Shown here piece by piece: positions 34,817-44,614 of a stretch of 64,000 nt of DNA. This DNA is from Cylindrodendrum hubeiense. Taxonomy: Eukaryota; Ascomycota; Sordariomycetes; Hypocreales; Nectriaceae. The notes under the pieces were generated by a model. The model saw only the letters and a list, made by a program, of their open reading frames with translations. It was not told the DNA's origin and did not search any database. The stretch is taken from the NCBI GenBank assembly GCA_014621425.1, contig JAANBB010000037.1:118224-182223 (forward strand), given 5' to 3'. The translations under genes were made by a program, and so were the position numbers. Position 1 is the stretch's first letter. Each line of letters opens with the position of its first letter.

Positions 34817-36280
34817 ATGATTTCAACCACGAAAGGCAAGCAACTGCTGTGCGCCTTGCCCAAATTCCACGCTCGCCAATCACACACCAAACCCGCCTTA
34901 CATCCAGTTCAGGCAAGGCGATTCACGAAGACATGTTCCTTTGCCTATCCTGCAACACATTCTACAACAGCGCCCACTACATCTGACACCGAGTTTGATG
35001 CGCTGGTAGTAGGCGCCGGGGCTGGCGGTGTGACAGCTGCTTCCTTACTTGCGAACAAGGGGTATCGCACGCTTCTAGTAGAAGCAAAAGATTGCATCGG
35101 TGGCCGTGCGTCCACGCGACTAGTTGACGGCTTCCTTGTAAACACGGGCGCTTTAGTAATCGAGTTGGACGGAGCGGTGGCCAAGACTTACAAGGATGTC
35201 GGGCTGTCTCTGCGCCTTTATGAGCCTAGTCGTGCCTCTACAGTCCTGCGGTTTGGCGGTCGCGATATTAATATCACTGATAGCCTGGTCGGTGCTATTC
35301 GCAACATCACACCTACAGTATTTGCGTCCATTTCTAGGGTACTACCCTGGCTACGCCCAAAAAAGGGCGAATCAACACGGTCATGGCTCAACAATTTCAC
35401 GCGCAGCCAAACGATCCACGGGGTTGTTAACAATATTCTGGGTGCCATGTTCGCTGTCAGAGCCGACCATATGCCATCGGAAGTCTTCCTACATTATTTC
35501 CTCAAGGATACATCTTTCAAAAAGATTGGCATGCCCCCAGGTGGGACGATCGAGGTCTGGAAACCGTTAGCTGATTATGTCAACAAGACCGGTGGCCAGG
35601 TCTGGCTCAATTCAACAGTTTCCAAGCTCATATTTGGATCTGACGGGCTTGTGGCGGGTGCACTTGTCCAAAGGGCGGACGGGTCCGAGATTCAAATCTC
35701 ATCCAAGGTGACCGTGAGTAACGTCGGACCTCTGGAAACCGTTAGGCTCGCCAGTCCAACCAACTTTCCTGCTGGATACGCCGAGATGATAGAGCGTTGG
35801 GCTGACCCGGCCGCCATTATCACTGTTCATTTTGCAAGTCAAACTCCTCTAGCGATGTTCCCTTGCCTTGCTATCTTTGGAAAATCTCGCCGCATGGTCT
35901 ACGCAGGAAACTTCAGTGCTCCTGAGCTTCAACGCGCTCCTGAAGGGTGGCATTTATACTGCGGTGCTTCCGTCCCTATTCCTTCACAAGGCGATTTCGA
36001 TGTGGAAAAGGAGAAAGCGTTGTTGCTTGAGGACTTACATGATCACTTTCCAGGCTTTGATAAGGCGAAGATCGTGGCGATTGACGTTACTGCCAATAGC
36101 TGGCCTGCTCAACGTGCTGTGTCCGGTTTCGACCAGCCTCAAACTACCCCTGTAGCAAATCTTTTTAATGTGGGCGATGGTGTAAAGCCTTGGGCTTCTG
36201 GAGGTACTGCAGCATGTTCTCAGTCTGCTCGAATTGTTGTTGAGAAGATTGTTGAAATATTTCCCTTATCTCGGGAGTAA
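34817..36280 (+). CDS. FAD-dependent oxidoreductase, phytoene-dehydrogenase-like
   Basis: Predicted 487 residues, no introns. The first 55 residues are rich in Lys, Arg, His, Ser and Thr with almost no acids, as in a mitochondrial transit peptide. The Rossmann opening FDALVVGAGAGGVTAASLLA follows at about residues 60-80, then the second FAD strand VEAKDCIGGRAST. The C-terminus holds the FAD-binding block NLFNVGDGVKPWASGGTAACSQSA. This places it in the NAD(P)/FAD phytoene-dehydrogenase-related group of flavoproteins, which oxidise or isomerise hydrophobic or amine substrates. It is divergent from and only distantly similar to the oxidase at 32822-34123. The role of the pair is unknown; flanking small secreted proteins raise the possibility of a peptide- or metabolite-modifying locus (inference). 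Confidence 0.82.
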   Translation: MISTTKGKQLLCALPKFHARQSHTKPALHPVQARRFTKTCSFAYPATHSTTAPTTSDTEFDALVVGAGAGGVTAASLLANKGYRTLLVEAKDCIGGRASTRLVDGFLVNTGALVIELDGAVAKTYKDVGLSLRLYEPSRASTVLRFGGRDINITDSLVGAIRNITPTVFASISRVLPWLRPKKGESTRSWLNNFTRSQTIHGVVNNILGAMFAVRADHMPSEVFLHYFLKDTSFKKIGMPPGGTIEVWKPLADYVNKTGGQVWLNSTVSKLIFGSDGLVAGALVQRADGSEIQISSKVTVSNVGPLETVRLASPTNFPAGYAEMIERWADPAAIITVHFASQTPLAMFPCLAIFGKSRRMVYAGNFSAPELQRAPEGWHLYCGASVPIPSQGDFDVEKEKALLLEDLHDHFPGFDKAKIVAIDVTANSWPAQRAVSGFDQPQTTPVANLFNVGDGVKPWASGGTAACSQSARIVVEKIVEIFPLSRE

Positions 36281-36711
36281 GAAGACGATAAAAAGAAATC
36301 CTTTTATTGCCCATAAATATTCAGACAACATTATGTTGGAAATTCGGGTAGATAGTTTTGACACTGCTGGGGAAGTAACAGATGTCACGTCAAGCAAAAT
36401 GATTGCAGAGAATCTTATAAGGATGGACTTTGATGCCGATGATCTTATCGAAACTCTTCAAAAGGTTAGGTCCAGAAACCACTCAAGACATGCAGTGAGG
36501 CGGGTTCTGGAGAAATGCGGGACCTAGGCGGCATTCAGTTCTCAACTCATCAACTAGATTAGAGACACCACTTTTGCCATGTACACACCCCTCCCACGCA
36601 TCGACATCGCGTACAACCTGTAAGTCGAATACAATCCGAGCCATAACCACAAAGATTGTAGCACCTTCAGGTTCTTTCCTCCAAACCAAATACGCCAAAC
36701 TGCGGCCCCGC
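36281..36711. other. Convergent intergenic region
   Basis: About 430 bp between the FAD oxidoreductase and the small secreted protein. A minus-strand frame (36483-36797) overlaps the end of the secreted protein in another phase and contains the stretch IVFDLQVVRDVDAWEGC. It might represent an alternatively spliced C-terminus, but no clean junction was found. Confidence 0.4.
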
Positions 36712-37104
36712 TCAGGCTGCTGCCACTCCATCGTCTCTCTTCTTGGGGTTAGGGCCACCACCCGAGCAGATGGACCTCTTGGTGGATTGGGGAACATAAT
36801 CCGAGCCTAGTAATTCCTGGGCCCGCTGCTCGAGCTGCGCAAAATATGCGGGTGCTTGCGTGCTGGGCTTGAAAGAGGCCGTTTCCTCAAAGGTGTCGGT
36901 TGTGCCGTCGTAGAGGTCGACCTTGATGATGTTGTTGTCGTCTTCCATGTACATGTCGATAACGTGTCTACCTTGAACGGTGTTCATGTGGGCATCGTAG
37001 CGTGTGAGATCATCGCCGTGGATCGCATCTCGGTCTTTCAGATCTAAGGCTGCTACGAAGCAAAGCGAAGCAGTCATCGTGAGGAGTGTCAGGGGAAGTC
37101 TCAT
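36712..37104 (-). CDS. Small secreted protein with C-terminal dibasic-bounded peptide (possible precursor)
   Basis: Predicted 130 residues. Residues 1-20 (MRLPLTLLTMTASLCFVAAL) form a signal peptide. An acidic body follows, with RHVIDMYMEDDNNIIKVDLY and DGTTDTFEE, then a short helix AYFAQLEQRAQELL. The C-terminus reads STKR, SICSGGGPNP, KKR, DDGVAAA, so Kex2-type cleavage would release a ten-residue peptide with one cysteine. The layout (signal, acidic body, helix, dibasic, S-x-C) parallels the protein at 31879-32376, but direct similarity is weak. It may equally be an ordinary secreted protein with a basic patch. No introns are required. Function unknown. Confidence 0.65.
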   Translation of the reverse strand: MRLPLTLLTMTASLCFVAALDLKDRDAIHGDDLTRYDAHMNTVQGRHVIDMYMEDDNNIIKVDLYDGTTDTFEETASFKPSTQAPAYFAQLEQRAQELLGSDYVPQSTKRSICSGGGPNPKKRDDGVAAA

Positions 37105-38411
37105 CTTGAGAGTGAGGTGATATATAGAAGGGACTTGATAGCAAAGCTCACTGTCGCTGTGTTCGTAGTAACCCTAAACTCTGGATTAGTAGAAGTCTTT
37201 ATTATTCCTTGAATGTTTATGATTTCAACCTCGAGAAACAATCCATTACTGACTTTTTAGTGTCGGCGGTAGGTCCGAATCGCGAGTTACTCTAGAGGGC
37301 ATGTGATCATGAGACAATGCGGAGTAAGCCAGTAGTAATATTGACACTTGTGCGTGAGGTGCAGCTTCTGGCTTCTGCAAAAGGACTAATGTAAGCTTTA
37401 TAGGCTCTATAATCAGTTCACATTTACGAAAATCAGGTCATGTTTATCATGTAGGCTGTTGGTTGGGCCTGTTTTCGTGGACCTTTTGTGTCACGGCCCA
37501 TGTCATGAACAGGCGGTCGGGACTGGCAGTATTACGTACCCATATATTTTCGGCCAATCATCGTGGGATCACTGGCTCACGAAGGTGATCCAACGATCCA
37601 GGCCCACGCGGCTCACTACGTGAGCCTCGTGACCCACCTTAGTATATAGACATAAGAAGACCTGATGGCGCTATGTATCCCGGCTCCTTAGTTATCAATA
37701 TAACTTGGCTATATCAATTACTTGACACCCGAGCTCAACCCATTGACCATCACTAAACGTATCACTAATACATATCACTGATACATATCTAACGCTTAGT
37801 AAGTAACGTCACCGCCGCTCTGCTAACATAAACCCTACAACCTACTGTAGATGCAATCACCTCGCGACCTACCCTATACCCCACATAGAGTAACCCACGA
37901 GCACGACCGTTACATGTACCTAATGTTCTTTTAATAAGAAAAAGAAAAAGCAAAATGTGGCTTGCACACGGTAAAGCCTTTCAAATGGCCCGCTGTATAA
38001 AATCCAGGGATGAGGTCCGGTAGCTTACCCGATCGCCGGAGCTAGTCGCAGCTTTGCAAGGAGTAGAATTAGCGGGGTAATCGCACTAGAGTCAGCTGCC
38101 TGTTTATATCCTGGAAGTGAGGGTTTTGCCGGAATGAACTGGTACGTTAGTGGATCGTTTTGTCGAGTTAAGATCAAGTGTGATTAGCGCGATTAAAGGA
38201 GCACGGTAAAGACGTCCATCGCTGAATCGATCAGTCCAGCCCGGGACAACTTCCGGAGCATCCCTCCGATGTCTTACATAGAATTATATTTACACTAGAT
38301 CCGCACATTCGAAACGCGCCCAGTCATCCATTACCCCAGAAGCCAATGAGGCAATCTTATATTTCTGCCGTGATACTACCTTGACTTCGTTCTGACTTTT
38401 TGAGTATCAGA
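37105..38411. other. Intergenic region upstream of GH43, with LTR-like segment
   Basis: About 1.3 kb with no supported gene. It includes an LTR-like segment at 37489-37727 and, inside it, a small perfect inverted repeat GGCTCAC-TAC-GTGAGCC at 37610-37626. The right part presumably carries the GH43 promoter. Confidence 0.45.
37489..37727 (+). mobile_element. Candidate LTR remnant
   Basis: A 239-bp segment opens with TGTCACGGCC and closes with CTTGACA, so its ends are the inverted pair TGTCA/TGACA typical of LTRs. A TATATA motif near 37644 precedes a leader-like stretch. No matching target-site duplication was found, so this could be a 5' LTR with degraded internal sequence to its right, or a chance match. 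Confidence 0.4.
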
Positions 38412-40362
38412 ATGGCACCGCTACGGGGTGTAATTTGGGGCTGCATTCTGCTCTTCTCCTCTTCGGCGTGGGGTATTTGGAACCCCATCATTTCGGGATG
38501 GAACCCGGACCCGGCTATCCTTACAGTTGGAGATGACTACTACGTTGCAACTTCGTCGTTTGAATACTGGCCTGGTATTCCAATTTACCATAGTAACTGG
38601 CGTCTGTCCTGATAACTTCGATGGATACTGATTTAAAGTCATAGGCAAGGATCTGTCCAATTGGACGCTATTCTCCCACGCTTTGACTCGACCAGAACAG
38701 CTACAACTTTTTGGGACTCCAACAGCCGCTGGCAAGTACAACACCCCCAGGTCAGTTCTTCGAATGGCACTAATTGATTGTAAAGGAGGTTGGGCGCCTA
38801 GCTTGGCCTACATCAATGGAAAGTATTGGCTTTCAACTATGACAAGATGGACATATGATCCAGTGTCAAGGGTTTGGCCGCGAGTGCTCTTTTTCTCATC
38901 CGAAGATCTCATCACTTGGTCTGATCCAATCTGGGCTGAACCTTGGGGGATTGACCCTGAGTTGTTTCAAGATCCGAGAACGAAGAAGACTTATTTGAAT
39001 CTGATGGCACCGAACAACAACATTGACCGTATTTGGGGTATCTCGCAATGCGAGGTTTCTCTCTCTTCTGGTCAATGTACCGGGCCATATGTTAGCCTTT
39101 GGAACGGAACGTTGCCAAACAATTCTACTGCTAGACCAGAAGGTCCAAAGATGTACTACAAGGATAGCTGGTATTATCTCCTGATTGCCGAAGGTAAGCA
39201 CGCACACGCGACAAGGCTATTTCGTTGCACTAACAATACGAAGGTGGCACGGATAATCTTCACCGCTCCACCATCGCTAGAAGTAAATCCCCCAGTGGGC
39301 CGTTTACTGCTAACCCGGCCAATCCGCTGATGTACAACGGGCAATGGGGATTTGATAATTTGACGGTGCAGTCAACTGGTCATGCAACTATGATGAAGAC
39401 GGCCAACGGAGACTGGTACGCAACCTTCATTGGACGTCGAAATATCAACGGAAAATCACCTCTAGGTAAGACTTCAAACTAGCCCATCCTTCTCCAGTTA
39501 TCTATGACGTTCCACAGGACTAACGCAACCCAGGACGAGAGACATTCCTGACCAATGTTGTGTGGCGAGATGGATGGCCCGTTTTCAACAACGGGAAGCC
39601 GATTTTATTGAGCGAGGAAGTCGAACCCAAGTCTGGACCCAAGAAAATACCCAAAAAATGGGTTGAGAAATTCAAAGGCTCAAACTGGGACAAGGATTGG
39701 TACCAGTTGCGAACCCCGTACACAAAGAACTACGAGACGACACAAAAAGGGCTTGTTTTAAAGCCGAATGTCTTTGGGTTGAGTGACAGAGATACGCCAG
39801 CAGCCTTGCTACGCAAACAGACATCCCTCAACATAACATTCTCTGCCGAGGTCTTGGGTTTCAGCGGGAATCTCGGACCAAGGAATAAGGTTGGTATCTC
39901 AGCATACCTTTCAGAATGGCAGCACCAAGATATTGGCATCCGCGGTTGTGTCAACCAGACTGGAATGTGTATTTACACGGAGTCCTTCAAGAATAAAACC
40001 ATAACGGTAAGCGGTGATCAAAACCCATCTTTTATAATTTACTGACTGGCCAGTATTGGCAAACCCCTCTTCCGAAGTCCGACTTTCCACGTCGGAACTT
40101 GACGCTTCACGTACGATGTACGCCTCTTTGGTATCAGCTCGGGTACAGCTTTGGAAAGGACGCGCCTACTTATGCGACAAACATCTCGTCTTTCTGGCAA
40201 GCCTTCGGACCAGAGGGCTACGGTGTCTTTTCTGGCGCGTCCTTAGCTTTGTTCGGTACGGGAGACGGAGAGCCGTGGCCATATAATGCGCCGACAGTTG
40301 GCTTTTCCAAAGTCACTGAAACGTACTTCCAAGAAGACGTTCAGGATTATGATCGGTGGTAG
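38412..40362 (+). CDS. Secreted glycoside hydrolase family 43 (beta-xylosidase/arabinofuranosidase-like)
   Basis: Predicted 559 residues from six exons: 38412-38592, 38645-38731, 38786-39193, 39244-39465, 39534-40006 and 40054-40362. A signal peptide covers residues 1-21. The five-bladed propeller motifs are present: GWNPDPAI with the base Asp33, WGIDPELFQD with the structural Asp, and ARPEGPKMYYKDSWYYLLIAEG with the acid Glu. YNGQWGFDNLTVQSTGHATM and GRETFL follow. The last 200 residues form the beta-sandwich domain found after many GH43 catalytic domains. Intron 2 (38732-38785) appears to use a GC donor (GCAAGT); this restores the expected GTPTAAGGWAPSLAY. The start ATG at 38412 is immediately followed by the signal peptide. 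Likely role: hydrolysis of xylo- or arabino-oligosaccharides outside the cell, complementing the GH115 enzyme. Confidence 0.9.
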
Positions 40363-41857
40363 ACTCTGCAGCTCCGGACTTGTGTACGTTGCTGGGTTGT
40401 TCAATTGTCAACACTTATGATAATCCGTACCTGCTAAGACTATATTGGGTAGGGATAATGACGAGCTTTACTTCCAAAGGCATATTTAGACATCACCGCA
40501 AAGTTAAAATATCATTTTAGCAGGTTTGACGCTCTGGGGCCCTCCGGGCCCCGCCCTCGGTACCCCCTGGATGTGGTGCAATAAAATCAAGTCTACTACA
40601 ATTGATAAGAGCATTCAATACTAGGCGCAGCCACAAGGCGCAGCGAGTATATTTGTTTCTGGTGAGACGTTTATTAACGGTGGATGGTGGATGACAGCGC
40701 TCGGTCATGCAGTGTATGCGAAATTTGTTGGGTTCAACGCCGACGTTGTCATTTCTGAGCTGTTGGTTAAGGAGGATCAACAGACCGCAGGAGTGGCTGT
40801 TCCTCAATTGTTTCGTGTAGCCAGGCACGGCATCCTTAGCATCCTTAGCGGCGGCGGAGCGGAATAGACTGAAGCGCTCGGTTGTGCGGTGCATGCGAAA
40901 GGTGTTGGGTCTAACGCTGGTGTTGTCATTTCTTCGCTGTTGGTTAAGGAGGATCAAGAAGCTTCATTAGTGCTGTAGTAAGGCAGTGTATCCTATGGGG
41001 CTATTAGTGGCGAAGGATGTAGAATCACCCTGTCATGTGGTGCAAGCGAAAGGTGGGTAGTCTTCGCGCCGGGGTTGCTATTTTGGAGCTGTGGGTCGAA
41101 GAGGATCAAGAAGCCTCAGGAGTGCGGTAGTAAGGCATGGGGCTATCAGTGGCGGAGGATCCGGAAGCGCTCGGTCATGCAGTGCATGTGAAAGGTTGAT
41201 AGTCTTAGCGCCGAGGTTGAGCTGTTGGTCGAAGAAGATCAAACGGCCGCAAAGGTTATCTCCTGAGTATCCCATGCAGTGAGGCAGAGCATCCAAGGGA
41301 TCCCTGTTAGCAGCGGATGGAATGAACAGCCCTTGTGCTAACTACAAGAAGGAGATGTAACAAACGATGAACTCCCAATAGATGGAACCGTGTTGCCGCC
41401 ACCACAGCGGCGAATTTGGCAACCATGTTGGGTGCAGGTACGGACACTGACCAACATGGCCCCCACTGAAACTCGTATTCATATTGGATGTGAATGATGG
41501 TTGATCTTAGGCCATCTTAGCGTGGCCGGTTGGTCCCAAATCCGCACAGGATTGCCCGGTGTCATTTTCACACAGGCCTGTCGGGGGGCTTCGGAGGCTG
41601 GGACATGTCACGGCCGCACATTAAGCACACGGCGCGTATGGGTTGTTTCCATATGCATCCTGTTCGTGTGGGCTGTAATTTCAGCATTGGTTATTGCACT
41701 TTGCTACCGCGTGCCTGATGTGCGATGGTAGCATATCCCCGACACATGGAAGGATTGCAGTGCTTGATATATCAGATGTCGCACGCGCTCTCGAATATGT
41801 CGCATTCTTCCTGCAACACGCTTTAGCATCCTCCGCAAACCATCTAAGCCTGTGAAC
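40363..41857. other. Intergenic region with degenerate tandem repeats
   Basis: About 1.5 kb. The middle is occupied by diverged tandem repeats (40697-41290). The minus-strand frames at 40517-40957 and 41078-41296 reflect those repeats. The plus frames at 41501-41731 show nothing. The right end is the promoter of the secreted protein gene at 41858. Confidence 0.45.
40697..41290. repeat. Diverged tandem repeat, about four copies of 140-177 bp
   Basis: Copies begin near 40697, 40874, 41027 and 41167. Shared landmarks in each are a GCGCTCGGTCATGCAGTGCA-like opening, GCGAAAGGT, a GAGCTGTTGGTT or variant, and GAGGATCAA. Read on the minus strand, two copies give related peptides (ILLNQQRRNDN and ILLNQQLRNDN), suggesting an amplified coding fragment or a minisatellite. 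Divergence is high, so the array is old. Confidence 0.6.
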
Positions 41858-43040
41858 ATGCTTGTCGCAAACTTAGCCCTTCTCTTCTCTGTCGCTTTCT
41901 TCATCTCGGCGCCCTGCCATGCCCGCTCCTTAGCTCGCCCCGGAACGTGGGAGTACGTAGAGCAACCAAAAACAACAACTAGCCCAGCTCAGCTAACATC
42001 TATGGCAGTTGGCGTGATGAAACCCTACTTGGCAGCCATGATAAGCGGGATGATGCACCATGCGTGCAGATCTGCTCTCCCCAACTGTGCGGAGGATCAT
42101 CCTGCTCCATAGGGGAGAAGCGCGACCTCGATGATGACGTCGACTTCTTTAATTCCACATCGCAAGGAGGCTCTGAAATAGAGCAGCATCTATTCAAACG
42201 TCAATTTACGACGATTACGCAAGGCAAGACAGCGACATACGTGAGAGAAAAAAGTCTTGACATCGGCACGGAGGCGCTATGCCCAGAGTCCATGGGCGGC
42301 TTTGCTAGTCCCAGCTTCTGCACCGAGCACGCATTCAGCACTATGCCACTCAGCAATGGAGAGGGCCGAATTGGTACGCGAAATACCAAACTCCTGGGCT
42401 GCACAGTCCTGACAATTGTATCTGCCCACGGGGTCTATATGGTAAGGTTCCTGGTCGTTCACTTGTCCCATGTCAAGTCTGGCATCTGGTATTGACCGCA
42501 ACAGTGCCACTTGTGGGAAGATAACCACTACGCACAAGTTCTAGAACCAGGTGCCCGCACTTACTGGGGCTTTCAGCCAGTTCTCAATTTGATCCAAGGC
42601 ATACCGTGGACGCCGGCAGCAGCTGGAAATTCCTTAACCACAGAGCTCTTTCCAAGCGGTAGACGTCCAGATGGCCGTGCCAACAGCTATGCCTTTATTA
42701 TGACGCCACGCTCAAGATCCGCCCTGAACGACGAGACCTCGAAGGAATTTCTAGCGGAATATCTGATGCTGTAGGTATTCTCATCGCTCCGGGTCTGTTA
42801 TATCGCGTTAATCTTGATAGGTATGATCTCCTGAATCGGCTGATACCTGACATAAACATTATGCCAATTAGTTACAACCCATGGCGCAAAGACAAGGAGA
42901 AACCGTACAAGGGAAGGGCGCTGTTTGAGTACGATCCCGATGCGGATGGGCAGTCAAATGCGGATTGGCGTCTTTGGCTGGAACATAGACAAATCACAGG
43001 TAGCAGCCTCGGTCTCAACGTAGACAATCTAGCGGTCTGA
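41858..43040 (+). CDS. Secreted protein of unknown function with GCT and HLWE motifs
   Basis: About 330 residues from four exons; junctions near 42010/42064, 42442/42510 and 42771/42821 are approximate. The start at 41858 gives the signal peptide MLVANLALLFSVAFFISAPC, ending near residue 24. A cysteine-containing stretch CSPQLCGGSSCSIGEKRDL comes next, with dibasic KR sites (EKRDL and FKRQF). The core is LLGCTVLTIVSAHGVYM spliced to HLWEDNHYAQVLEPG, followed by ANSYAFIMTPRS, then YNPWRKDKEKPYKGRALFEYDPDADG and DWRLWLEH. I have the impression of a fungal secreted family sharing GCT-(hydrophobic)-VS...WE and RxYDP-like segments, but I cannot name it or assign activity. It converges on the F-box gene with only 131 bp between. 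Confidence 0.65.
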
Positions 43041-43171
43041 AAATAGTTCTCGGAATCTTACGTATGGATTATCTATTGAGATAGGTAGACTGTTAAACAG
43101 CCTCAGAGCAGGATTATACCGAGTTGCGTCAATTATGCGATTTGAGCAGTATGTGGAAAAGTGTCCATTCC

Positions 43172-44614
43172 CTATTCGCATGACCCGAATTCCATCTCCT
43201 GATATTCTAGCCACTTCATAGTTATAGGACTCCCGATAAACATTGGAGGAGAGACATGGTAAGGAATTGGACGCCTAATATCATCGCCTTTTCGCTCCAG
43301 CATTTCGCTATCACGATAAAGACAAACCGTCGACCTTTCACCGACAAAATGAACCATGCCGGTCTCCTCGATATCGATGAACAAGCTGTTGAAATACAAT
43401 TTAGTCAAGTCCGCCGCCTCGCTAGTGCAGTAGTTGATAATCGACCCAAAGGTTCCGGTATGCAAATGCATTGTTGCCAGCGACAACTCAGAGACTCTTG
43501 TCCGCTTAATGAAGCTGAGCAAGTCTACCTCGTTGGCAGTGACTCCACGAATCCTGCAGCGCTTTACGGTGGGCAGTCTCTTTTGTTCGATAGCGTGCTG
43601 TAAAATCCTCTGGCTGCCTGAGCGATCAAGTCGACCAGAACGGGGCCTGCGGACCGCGAGGTAGTGTAGTTCGAAATCATCAAGCTGGGTACACAACGAA
43701 AGGAGTCCTGCAAGACCGGAAAATCCGCTTTCATCTTCTTCTTCTGCTTGTGTTTCAACTGCAGCCCTCGTTATTCCTCGTCCACCCTCATTCTCATCTT
43801 CATCGTCGTCGTCGTCTTCGCTATCCTCGTCATCGTCGTCATCGCTGTCGTCGTCATCGTCTTCATCGCTGTCGTCGGCGTCGTCGTCATTTTCGTCATT
43901 ATCTTTGTGAATGACTACTCGAGTGCAAACGCTTATCGATAGTGACTTGAGAGTAGACAAAGACTTGACAAGACCATCATCACTCCAGTCAACCATGTCA
44001 AGCTTCTCGCAGGAGAGGCTGCATTGCTGCAGATCTGAATCATTGAAGATGTTAAGACTCTTGATTTGCAATTTGCTCATGGCCAGCGCTCGCAGAGCGG
44101 TGTCAAATGTGCGTGTTGTGCTCTGCCACACCCCTTGCGATTTCGCCCTGAGTTTCGTGTCGACAGGTAGAACTCTTTCTTGATCGTTACGGACGACTGC
44201 AACCCTGAGCGTGAGTGATGGAAGATTCCCACCCTTGGCGTATTTTGCAAGCCCATCAAAAGCTTGGCTGAGTAGATTGATTTCTTGTGTCGTATTCCTT
44301 TCTTCCTCCTCATGATTCCCATAATTTGACGCCGTCAGCTTCCTGTCTCCAGCTTCGGGAGCGATACCAATGAGGTGTAGCTCCTGAGCTAGAGATCGAA
44401 GATCCCCGGCCTGGGTACCCTGGGCGAATTTATCTAGGGCACTGGCTGTCATATCGACATGTTTCGACTGGAAGTAATCCTTGAAAGAATGATGGGAGGA
44501 TTTGACGGCCAGGGTTCTGGAGCTCAGGCGGAGATTGCGAACATCGTCCAAGTCAAGCAGCTGGACAATACACTCGACAACATCCTCTGGACAACTTTGT
44601 AGACCCAGCGCCAT
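43172..44614 (-). CDS. F-box domain protein with acidic tract
   Basis: Uninterrupted frame of 480 residues. The N-terminus ALGLQSCPEDVVECIVQLLD followed by LDDVRNLRLSSRTLAV is an F-box, which would dock on Skp1 in an SCF ubiquitin ligase. Residues about 240-280 form a nearly pure Asp/Glu/Ser run, encoded by an imperfect GTC/GTCATC repeat on the plus strand at about 43805-43900. The C-terminal half has leucine-rich, repeat-like segments (for example VSELSLATMHLHTGTFGSII) that may bind a substrate. Such F-box proteins with weak LRRs are numerous and fast-evolving in fungi. Target unknown; location probably cytosol or nucleus. Confidence 0.75.
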   Translation of the reverse strand: MALGLQSCPEDVVECIVQLLDLDDVRNLRLSSRTLAVKSSHHSFKDYFQSKHVDMTASALDKFAQGTQAGDLRSLAQELHLIGIAPEAGDRKLTASNYGNHEEEERNTTQEINLLSQAFDGLAKYAKGGNLPSLTLRVAVVRNDQERVLPVDTKLRAKSQGVWQSTTRTFDTALRALAMSKLQIKSLNIFNDSDLQQCSLSCEKLDMVDWSDDGLVKSLSTLKSLSISVCTRVVIHKDNDENDDDADDSDEDDDDDSDDDDDEDSEDDDDDEDENEGGRGITRAAVETQAEEEDESGFSGLAGLLSLCTQLDDFELHYLAVRRPRSGRLDRSGSQRILQHAIEQKRLPTVKRCRIRGVTANEVDLLSFIKRTRVSELSLATMHLHTGTFGSIINYCTSEAADLTKLYFNSLFIDIEETGMVHFVGERSTVCLYRDSEMLERKGDDIRRPIPYHVSPPMFIGSPITMKWLEYQEMEFGSCE

